Below, piece after piece: positions 1-4,800 of a stretch of DNA of 6,472 nucleotides. The notes beneath the pieces are model-generated. The model was not told where the DNA came from, ran no database searches, and saw only the letters and a list, made by a program, of their open reading frames with translations. The position numbers were made by a program, and so were the translations under genes. The stretch covers positions 1 to 6,472 of the forward strand of contig JAAEPJ010000547.1 of the NCBI GenBank assembly GCA_024222485.1, read 5' to 3'. This stretch comes from a bacterium. Its GTDB lineage: Bacteria > RUG730 > JAAEPJ01. Within the stretch, counting starts at the first letter, position 1. The number at the start of each line of letters is the position of its first letter.

Positions 1-124
1 AGAAGGTAAAGCTAAATCCACAGTAGAATCCACGTTTATTGACATAAATAATACTATGTTACCCTTTTCTAAAACTACTTTTGCATCTGCTGTAAAAAAA
101 TCAATTGAACGAATTAAATTTTAA
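1..124 (+). CDS. C-terminal end of an upstream protein (partial)
   Basis: An open frame enters from the left edge (first full codon at position 2) and runs 40 codons to a TAA at 122-124. The tail is hydrophilic to mildly hydrophobic (ends SIERIKF), with no motif, membrane helix or coiled coil that I recognise. Codon use (Lys AAA, Ile ATT/ATA, Asn AAT) matches the genes downstream, which supports real coding. Its strand and position suggest the last gene of a preceding module, possibly structural, but nothing in these 40 residues allows a product call. Confidence 0.6.
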   Translation, partial: EGKAKSTVESTFIDINNTMLPFSKTTFASAVKKSIERIKF

Positions 125-134
125 TATGTATAAT
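105..134 (+). promoter_or_regulatory. Possible sigma70-like promoter ahead of the GAF/lysis block
   Basis: TTGAAC at 105-110 (four of six matches to TTGACA) lies 18 bases before a perfect TATAAT at 129-134. The -10 box falls in the short gap between the upstream stop (122-124) and the first start of the next gene (162 or 195), which is where a promoter for the following block would sit. TATAAT is frequent by chance in DNA this AT-rich, and a Bacteroidota host would use a different consensus, so this is only a candidate. Confidence 0.28.
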
Positions 135-194
135 TAAATATCCCTCTCGGAAACAAATACAGTGGAATTAATATTAAATAATCATAGCCATATA

Positions 195-797
195 ATGGAA
201 TTAATAGGAGCCTTTCTTACAGGTGTAGTAGGACCAATACTATATTTAATAGTACAAAAACATTTAAATAAAGAAAAGTATAAAAAAAGGGATATTGTAA
301 AAGAAAATATTACAAGTGTTTCTTTAATTAATGATGAACTTGAAGATATAAGAGAAGAATTTAAAGGGGATAGAGTTTGGATTGCCCAGTTTCATAATGG
401 TGGTAATTTTTACCCAACAGGTAAATCAATACAAAAATTCTCAATATTTTACGAAGTAACAAACTTAGGCATTTCTGCAATTGCACCTACATTTAATAAT
501 ATACCCTGTTCACTTTATCCTAAAACTTTTGAAAATTTAATGGGAGGTAAAGGGATTTTTATAAATGATTATAAAGACCCTAAAGTTGCAACTTATGGGT
601 TAAAAGGAGCAGCAGAATCTGTTGGTACAAAATCTACATATATAATCCCACTATTTACATTGGATGAAAAGTATATTGGAAATCTAGGAATTGATTTTGT
701 TTCTAAGAAAAAACGATTAACTAAAGATGAGTGGGAACACTTACAAATTAAAGCAGGCAGAATTGCAGGATTTATATCAAATCACTTAATTGCCTAA
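195..797 (+). CDS. Membrane-anchored GAF-like domain protein
   Basis: The protein has 200 residues from the ATG at 195, or 211 if it starts at the in-frame GTG at 162. I prefer the ATG because every other gene here uses ATG and the membrane helix begins right after it; neither start has a Shine-Dalgarno site. Numbered from the GTG: one membrane helix at about 13-33, a charged linker at 34-65, then a domain at about 68-210. That domain contains WIAQFHNGGNFY (73-84) and, near its end, the GAF-like pattern of a strand with IIPLF, then YIGNLGIDF, then LTKDEWEHLQIKAGRIAGFI. GAF domains usually bind small ligands or mediate dimerisation; no ligand can be read from the sequence. It lies directly upstream of the holin-like gene, 39 bases apart, so a role in lysis or membrane sensing is possible but unproven. 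The GAF assignment is from pattern only. Confidence 0.6.
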   Translation: MELIGAFLTGVVGPILYLIVQKHLNKEKYKKRDIVKENITSVSLINDELEDIREEFKGDRVWIAQFHNGGNFYPTGKSIQKFSIFYEVTNLGISAIAPTFNNIPCSLYPKTFENLMGGKGIFINDYKDPKVATYGLKGAAESVGTKSTYIIPLFTLDEKYIGNLGIDFVSKKKRLTKDEWEHLQIKAGRIAGFISNHLIA

Positions 798-836
798 TAT
801 TTATAATAAAACAAAGTTTCACCAAATAGTTATCTT

Positions 837-1091
837 ATGTTAAACAAATTAAAACAAAAATGGATGGCATTTAGAGATATTTTTAAAGATAGTAATGATA
901 TAAATGAAAAAACTGTAGTGGGTTTTGCTTCATTTGCTATTATGACTATATTTGCAATAGCCGATTTAGTAACTGGGTATTTTGGAAAAGATTTAGTAAT
1001 TAATGAATTTATATATGATTCATTTTTATTTATTACCTTAGGTAGTTTTGGTATAGCTGAATTAGGAGATATATTTAAAAAACGAAAATAA
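837..1091 (+). CDS. Small two-helix membrane protein, holin-like
   Basis: This is an 84-residue protein with a basic, amphipathic N-terminus (MLNKLKQKWMAFRDIF), a membrane helix at about 26-47, a short loop with GKD, a second helix at about 57-77 and a basic tail (FKKRK). Size, two helices and charged ends match class II holins, which form holes in the inner membrane and release endolysin. Context supports this: its TAA overlaps the ATG of the lipoprotein by one base (TAATG), and a YkuD-like peptidoglycan enzyme follows. There is no Shine-Dalgarno site before ATG 837. Holins are poorly conserved, so the call rests on topology and neighbourhood; another small phage membrane protein remains possible. 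Confidence 0.55.
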   Translation: MLNKLKQKWMAFRDIFKDSNDINEKTVVGFASFAIMTIFAIADLVTGYFGKDLVINEFIYDSFLFITLGSFGIAELGDIFKKRK

Positions 1092-1282
1092 TGAAAAAAA
1101 GTATTATATCAATCTTACTTTGTATAACACTTCTAGTACCTAGTTGTGCCTCTTCCAAACCAACAAGTACAAAAATAAAAGAACCTAAAAAAGAAACAGT
1201 TAGTGGAGAACATGACCCAATTATGAAGTTACTACTATCAGGACTTATTATAATTTCAGTGAATTTTCTTTTTACAAAATAA
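1091..1282 (+). CDS. Tiny lipoprotein with C-terminal membrane helix (spanin-like)
   Basis: The 63-residue protein starts with a lipoprotein signal peptide: MKK, a hydrophobic run 4-16, then a lipobox-like LVPSC with Cys19 as the lipidated residue. A polar, lysine-rich linker (20-43) follows, then a second hydrophobic segment (about 44-61, IMKLLLSGLIIISVNFLF) and a final TK. A lipid-anchored N-terminus plus a C-terminal inner-membrane helix is the layout of unimolecular spanins, which link and fuse the two membranes in the last step of lysis. The roughly 25-residue linker is much shorter than in known u-spanins, so it could instead be an accessory lysis lipoprotein. It overlaps the holin-like gene by one base and precedes the endolysin-like gene by eight bases. 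Confidence 0.6.
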   Translation: MKKSIISILLCITLLVPSCASSKPTSTKIKEPKKETVSGEHDPIMKLLLSGLIIISVNFLFTK

Positions 1283-1290
1283 AATAAATT

Positions 1291-1899
1291 ATGAATTGTT
1301 ATACTAGAGAGCAAATTCAAACTACAATGGAAAGTAAAGGATATAAATACTTTACAGGTGGTGAATTTGATGTAAATATTATTGGAGTTAGAAACTCTGA
1401 AACTAAGGGCAGAGTAACAAATTCCTTTGATGATTGTGTTACTATATCATATAAAGAAGATGGTGAATGGAAATTCCATTGCTATCAAGCTACTACAGAT
1501 CCCGGTTCACATTGGGAACAAAACTTATTAAATGAAAAAGGAGTAGCTATTTTAAAACCTGGCCAATATAGAGGTTCACATAAATTAAGATTACACCAAG
1601 GAAAATATTTAGCTTTAGGACAAAAATCTCCAGTTAAAGTCTATAGAGATAACAATAGAGATGGTAAATATGATTTACTAGAAGAAAATATTGATGAAGG
1701 TATCTTTGGAATTAACATTCATAGAGCAACTAGTAGATCAGGAGGAAAATCTATAAGAGTAGATAAATGGTCTGCGGGTTGTCAAGTTATTGCTCATAAT
1801 GATGATTGGCACCAGTTTTTAGATATATGTCAAACCGCAAGAGAAATTTGGGGTAATTCTTTTACATATACTTTACTTGAATCAAAAGATATAGTATAA
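1291..1899 (+). CDS. YkuD-like peptidoglycan enzyme, probable endolysin
   Basis: This 202-residue protein carries INIHRA (H144) followed by WSAGC (160-164). A histidine, then about 17 residues on S-x-G-C, is the active-site signature of the YkuD / L,D-transpeptidase fold, with Cys164 as the likely nucleophile. Such enzymes make or cut L,D-peptide bonds in cell-wall stem peptides; phage members are taken to act as lysis enzymes. Just before the motif, RDNNRDGKYD (119-128) resembles an EF-hand or dockerin-like calcium loop (D120, N122, D124, G125, D128). There is no signal peptide, so release would need the holin, which is consistent with the two-helix protein two genes upstream. The N-terminal 60 residues could hold a separate substrate-binding part. 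The fold call is fairly firm; the exact bond cleaved is not known. Confidence 0.7.
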   Translation: MNCYTREQIQTTMESKGYKYFTGGEFDVNIIGVRNSETKGRVTNSFDDCVTISYKEDGEWKFHCYQATTDPGSHWEQNLLNEKGVAILKPGQYRGSHKLRLHQGKYLALGQKSPVKVYRDNNRDGKYDLLEENIDEGIFGINIHRATSRSGGKSIRVDKWSAGCQVIAHNDDWHQFLDICQTAREIWGNSFTYTLLESKDIV

Positions 1900-1939
1900 T
1901 TCCTTGGTTTACAGATAAATTTTTATTATATTTATCACC

Positions 1940-2278
1940 ATGTATAGATACAACGCAAAATTAGATCGGGTTGTTGATGGAGATACCATTGACGCTCTTG
2001 TAGACTTAGGGTTTGATACTTGGAAAAAAGTAAGAATTCGAATGATGGGTATGAATGCCCCTGAATCTCGTACAAGAGACTTAGAAGAAAAAAAACGTGG
2101 ACTAGCTGCTAAAGCAAGATTAATTGAATTATTAGAAGACGGTGATTTTATTTTACAATCTCATGGGGTTGGAAAATATGGTAGATGTTTAGGTACCCTA
2201 TTTGTAGAAGATACAGATATAAATAAAACTTTAATTAATGAGGGACATGCAACAGAATACTTTGGGGGTACTAGGTAA
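1940..2278 (+). CDS. Staphylococcal-nuclease-like (SNase/TNase) protein
   Basis: The 112-residue protein matches the core of the SNase family, Ca-dependent enzymes that cut DNA and RNA phosphodiester bonds. Motifs in order: VVDGDT (11-16; metal-binding Asp13 and Asp15), RMMGMNAPES (34-43; catalytic Arg34 and Glu42) and GKYGR (78-82; catalytic Arg82), ending with LINEGHATEY, the usual C-terminal helix. Asn39 stands where S. aureus nuclease has the calcium ligand Asp40, a change I believe occurs in other family members, so activity is still likely. There is no signal peptide, so it should act in the host cytoplasm, for example on host DNA or in nucleotide recycling. A 40-base gap separates it from the endolysin gene, and its end overlaps the likely start of the next gene. 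Confidence 0.88.
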   Translation: MYRYNAKLDRVVDGDTIDALVDLGFDTWKKVRIRMMGMNAPESRTRDLEEKKRGLAAKARLIELLEDGDFILQSHGVGKYGRCLGTLFVEDTDINKTLINEGHATEYFGGTR

Positions 2279-3530
2279 GATAAAACAAGGAATGTTTCCA
2301 TTTCTTATTGGATTTTCTGCCCTGTCAGTTTCAGCTTCGGCCGCTTTCTATTCAGTTAGTGGCTTAAGCAAACTTTTTGCAGGAGCTAGCTTAGAAGTAA
2401 TTATAATGGCCGGTTCATTAGAATTTGCTAAATTGGTTACAGCTTCACTTTTGTATCAATATTGGGGTACAATTAATAAAACATTACGTACTTATTTATC
2501 TATAGCAACTATTATATTAGTATTAATTACTAGTATGGGTATTTATGGATTTTTAAGTGCTGCTTATCAAGAAACCTATTCTAAATTATCCACTATAGAA
2601 AATCAAAAAGGTTTTATTCAAAAGAAAATTGAATTTTATCAAAATGATGTAAATAGATATGATGAAGAAATTAAAAGAATATCTAGTAATATTAGTACTT
2701 TATCTAATGCAAAAGCTTCGACCATCCAAGTACGAGACACCTCGGTATCTGGAGGCTTTAGACAAACAATCTCCACAACTGAGCTTAGAATGGCGCAGAG
2801 TCGTATTAACATTGAGGAGGAGAATCGTAAAGTGGCGCAATCAAAAAGATCAATAGCATCTGATAGCCTCCAAAAATTCCAGTTACAAGTATTGGATTTA
2901 GATAATAATAACGAAGTGGCTGGAGAATTAGGACCACTGCAGTATTTATCTGGACTTACGGGTACTCCCATGGATAAAATTATAAACTGGTTATTACTTA
3001 TTATAATATTTGTATTTGATCCCCTTGCTATATCCCTAGTAGTTGCAGCAAACTTTGCATTTGATAAAGCCTACCCAAAAAAAAAGTATAAAGAAAATTT
3101 ATATGGAGAAGAAGTAGAATTAGATGAAGAAGATTATCCTTTACCTAATGAAGCTTTAACTAAAGCCGCTATGGAATTTGAAGTTAAAGATGCTGAAGAA
3201 ATAAAAACCCAAGATGAATTTATGGAAAATTTAGATAAACTTGAAAAAATAAAAGATTGGGAGGCAGCAGAACGAAGAATGGAAATTATAGGTCAAAATG
3301 GTAATGATGGTGAACATTATTCAGAACTAGATTTAAAACAAGATGAAAAATCTAATAATAAAGAAATACTTAGAATAAAACAAGAATTAGAAGATTTAAA
3401 AAATAGTTATGGAACTGTTCGAAATTATAGGGAAGATAATGATAAAGTAGATAAAGCCTTAAAAAGAATAAAAATATTAGAGGAAGAAGTTAAAAAAATA
3501 GATAATGATGATTTAACTAAAATTTATTAA
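2238..3530 (+). CDS. Four-helix membrane protein with periplasmic coiled coil and long acidic tail
   Basis: This is the largest protein in the window, 430 residues from ATG 2238. Membrane helices lie at about 20-45, 48-75, 84-108 and 249-274. Between helices 3 and 4 is a 140-residue, mostly helical loop (heptad-rich at 110-155 and 180-215) that should face the periplasm if the N-terminus is inside. After helix 4 comes a 155-residue, highly charged cytoplasmic tail with coiled coils near 365-395 and 405-428. The start is uncertain: 2238 and 2247 overlap the nuclease gene, while ATG 2292 (residue 19) lies just after AAGGA and just before helix 1. I do not recognise a family with certainty; the helix arrangement loosely recalls DUF4407-type proteins. 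A tape measure is unlikely given the integral helices and modest length. Superinfection exclusion or membrane remodelling are open guesses. Confidence 0.75.
   Translation: MRDMQQNTLGVLGKIKQGMFPFLIGFSALSVSASAAFYSVSGLSKLFAGASLEVIIMAGSLEFAKLVTASLLYQYWGTINKTLRTYLSIATIILVLITSMGIYGFLSAAYQETYSKLSTIENQKGFIQKKIEFYQNDVNRYDEEIKRISSNISTLSNAKASTIQVRDTSVSGGFRQTISTTELRMAQSRINIEEENRKVAQSKRSIASDSLQKFQLQVLDLDNNNEVAGELGPLQYLSGLTGTPMDKIINWLLLIIIFVFDPLAISLVVAANFAFDKAYPKKKYKENLYGEEVELDEEDYPLPNEALTKAAMEFEVKDAEEIKTQDEFMENLDKLEKIKDWEAAERRMEIIGQNGNDGEHYSELDLKQDEKSNNKEILRIKQELEDLKNSYGTVRNYREDNDKVDKALKRIKILEEEVKKIDNDDLTKIY
2712..2970 (+). other. GC-rich patch inside the four-helix membrane protein gene
   Basis: G+C counts per 60 bases are 27, 27, 23 and 22 for the blocks starting at 2701, 2761, 2821 and 2881. 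They are 11 for 2641-2700 and 14 for 3301-3360. The patch encodes about residues 159-244, the second half of the periplasmic loop, and stays in frame. Codons here (ACC, CTC, TCG, GCG, CGT) differ from the A/T-ending codons around them, suggesting a segment acquired by recombination or a strongly constrained stretch. Confidence 0.6.
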
Positions 3531-3718
3531 TGAAAAACTTTTTAAAATTTCTTATTATTTGGGTTAGTCAAAATTTAGCAATTCCTTTTTGGGTTGTAGG
3601 TCATATTCACTTATCAATTCATAATTTCCATGATTTAATAGAAATAGGAGCATCAGTAGGAATGAACTTAATAGTAGCAATTGGGTTTTTTATAGATTAT
3701 AAAGAAAATGGAAAGTAA
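3530..3718 (+). CDS. Small membrane protein, unknown function
   Basis: This 62-residue protein has hydrophobic segments at about 4-26 (FLKFLIIWVSQNLAIPFWVV) and about 38-55 (IGASVGMNLIVAIGFFI), split by a histidine-rich stretch (HIHLSIHNFHD), and a short charged tail DYKENGK. The ATG shares its A with the preceding TAA (TAATG), implying translational coupling to the four-helix protein, and its end overlaps the next start by 11 bases. A two-helix topology with several loop histidines could suit a holin-like, metal-associated or partner subunit, but nothing decides between these. I do not recognise the family. Confidence 0.55.
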   Translation: MKNFLKFLIIWVSQNLAIPFWVVGHIHLSIHNFHDLIEIGASVGMNLIVAIGFFIDYKENGK

Positions 3719-4085
3719 AGAAATTTTAAAAATAGCAAATAAGGTATACCCTAAAATTAGGACTCATTATGGTTTAGGTAAAAAAGAATACCCACCGATT
3801 GAAGTATATAGAAACATATTTGCTAGGTTAAGTGGAGAACCAGATATGGAAGGTGATGATCCCGCAGATGCTGAATTTGATCGTAAAACAAATAAATTAT
3901 TTATATATTCAGATTTTAATAACAGTATTGAAGATGTAATTAGAGGAGTTATTCATGAATATATACATTATTTACAATCTGGATCTTGGATGAAAAGATA
4001 TTATAATATGGGTTATACTTATGGTAACCACCCTTATGAAGTTGATGCTAAAAAAGCAGAAGAAGATTGGAAGTTATTTGTGTAA
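3708..4085 (+). CDS. HExxH metallopeptidase-like protein
   Basis: The 125-residue protein contains HEYIH (83-87), the zinc-binding HExxH motif with Glu84 as the catalytic base. NHPYEVDA follows (107-114), where Glu111, 24 residues on, is a good third zinc ligand in gluzincin style. The preceding segment (TNKLFIYSDFNNSIEDVIRGVI) fits the strand and helix usual before the motif in small zincin and SprT/IrrE-like folds. There is no signal peptide or membrane helix, so it is probably cytoplasmic. Substrate is unknown; candidates are a phage structural protein or a host factor. The start overlaps the upstream small membrane gene by 11 bases with no Shine-Dalgarno site. Confidence 0.7.
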   Translation: MESKEILKIANKVYPKIRTHYGLGKKEYPPIEVYRNIFARLSGEPDMEGDDPADAEFDRKTNKLFIYSDFNNSIEDVIRGVIHEYIHYLQSGSWMKRYYNMGYTYGNHPYEVDAKKAEEDWKLFV

Positions 4086-4092
4086 TATGTGG

Positions 4093-4124
4093 ATACCTGA
4101 ATAAGGGTTCGTATATTTAGGTAT
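4093..4124 (+). other. Intergenic RNA stem-loop
   Basis: Bases 4093-4103 (ATACCTGAATA) pair with 4114-4124 (TATTTAGGTAT) in an 11-bp stem around a 10-base loop (AGGGTTCGTA). The one non-Watson-Crick pair is G4099-T4118, a G-U wobble in + strand RNA but a C-A mismatch in the opposite RNA, so the structure favours the + transcript. It fills the gap between the metallopeptidase-like gene and the next small gene. An A-rich stretch, not a U-run, follows, so it is not a standard terminator; a processing, stability or translation-control element is more likely. Confidence 0.5.
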
Positions 4125-4134
4125 AAGAAAAAAT

Positions 4135-4139
4135 AAAGG
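4135..4139 (+). promoter_or_regulatory. AAAGG, possible ribosome binding site (unusually close)
   Basis: AAAGG at 4135-4139 lies two bases before ATG 4142. It is the only clear purine-rich Shine-Dalgarno-like string just before an ATG that serves as my chosen start, but a two-base spacing is shorter than usual, so its role is doubtful. Confidence 0.25.
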
Positions 4140-4141
4140 TC

Positions 4142-4324
4142 ATGAACAACTTAGCACAAAAGTCATTAGTTCTCGGAATTATAGTATTAGCAATGATATT
4201 TATTCCACTAGCAATCAAAGCATTATTTTGGGTATTATTACAAATATTTAATTTCCCATTCCAATCGTTATTAATTTCAATTATAGTTATATGTTTGATA
4301 TCCCTCTTACCAGAAAAGAAGTAG
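4142..4324 (+). CDS. Tiny two-helix membrane protein, unknown function
   Basis: This 60-residue protein is almost entirely hydrophobic: helix one at about 8-32 (LVLGIIVLAMIFIPLAIKAL), a short break around NFPFQ, helix two at about 39-56, and a charged end LLPEKK. Its last 34 bases overlap the start of the 169-residue gene in another frame. It follows the stem-loop at 4093-4124 and has an AAAGG string close to its ATG. Function is unknown; size and topology allow a holin-like or membrane-accessory role, but it lies far from the lysis block. Hydrophobic reading frames are easy to get by chance in T-rich DNA, so it is less certain than its neighbours. Confidence 0.45.
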   Translation: MNNLAQKSLVLGIIVLAMIFIPLAIKALFWVLLQIFNFPFQSLLISIIVICLISLLPEKK

Positions 4325-4800
4325 ATAAACAATTATCACAATATCAGAAAATAAACTACAACCAATTTAGATGGTGGAGGAGTTATCAACCCAAGAATAA
4401 ACCACTTGATAATCGAAAACCCCTTCGTGATCGTATATTTAATGGTGATTTTGATTATTCATGCTATAAAGCTCAAATTTATTTAGTTGAATATCAATTA
4501 AATGATTTATTAAAAGAATGTGATAATGATTATCAAAAATATTTAGAAAAAGGAGCTGTACAACTAGCCCGAAGAAAACGTCTAATTGAAGATTTTGAGA
4601 AAGATGAATCTGAAAGATTATCATCTCTTATAACTGCTTTTACACATCATTTTAGATGTAACAAAGAACAAGTTGAAGAAGAAATGTTAAATTGTAGTGG
4701 AGAACTGATAGATCTTTATTATATTATAGAAGAGAAGTACAAAATAGTCCATATGCCTTATCCTTTAAAGCGTAGGGGACGACCTAAAAAAGTTATATAA
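4291..4800 (+). CDS. Basic helical protein with AT-hook-like C-terminus, unknown function
   Basis: The 169-residue protein is soluble and rich in charged and aromatic residues (NQFRWWRSYQPKNKP at 24-38). A long helical middle (about 55-115, including QLARRKRLIEDFEKDESERL) is followed by a second helical part, and the protein ends in PLKRRGRPKKVI. The R-G-R-P core flanked by lysine and arginine is the AT-hook pattern, which binds the minor groove of AT-rich DNA. Phage proteins with such tails are often DNA-associated, so DNA binding is plausible but inferred. No enzymatic motif is visible. The start overlaps the small membrane gene by 34 bases, and the TAA at 4798-4800 abuts the next ATG, implying coupled translation with the TGT-like gene. 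Confidence 0.7.
   Translation: MFDIPLTRKEVDKQLSQYQKINYNQFRWWRSYQPKNKPLDNRKPLRDRIFNGDFDYSCYKAQIYLVEYQLNDLLKECDNDYQKYLEKGAVQLARRKRLIEDFEKDESERLSSLITAFTHHFRCNKEQVEEEMLNCSGELIDLYYIIEEKYKIVHMPYPLKRRGRPKKVI

Noticed and set aside
163-206. Direct repeat TGGAATTAATA at 163-173 and 196-206
   Set aside because: It is only 11 bases, spaced 33 bases apart, and probably reflects the similar MELI coding at the two alternative starts, not an operator or attachment site.
821-833. A 13-base string (ACCAAATAGTTAT) repeated at 5590-5602, both near gene starts
   Set aside because: In 6.5 kb of DNA this AT-rich, several 13-base repeats are expected by chance; the second copy includes a stop codon and part of a start codon.
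1075-1320. A minus-strand frame covering the lipoprotein gene
   Set aside because: The + strand gene has a signal peptide, lipobox and perfect operon spacing; the minus frame has none of these.
2218-2225. TATAAATA, like a T4 late promoter, upstream of the four-helix protein gene
   Set aside because: About two copies are expected by chance at this composition, another lies inside the endolysin gene at 1342-1349, and there is no other sign of T4-type late transcription in the window.
2659-2856. A 65-codon + strand frame inside the four-helix protein gene
   Set aside because: It is a shifted reading of the same segment with no leader signal and no recognisable fold; the GC-rich patch explains why it stays open.
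2639-2971. A 110-codon open frame on the minus strand over the GC-rich patch
   Set aside because: It is antisense to a well-supported membrane protein with consistent helices and coils, has no recognisable domain, and its length follows from the local composition.
4104-4118. GGGTTCG in the loop, reminiscent of a tRNA T-arm
   Set aside because: No matching CCC, acceptor stem, anticodon arm or D-arm is present around it, so it is not a tRNA gene.
4117-4332. A minus-strand frame opposite the tiny membrane gene
   Set aside because: All other genes are on the + strand and this one overlaps two of them, with no domain or start signal.
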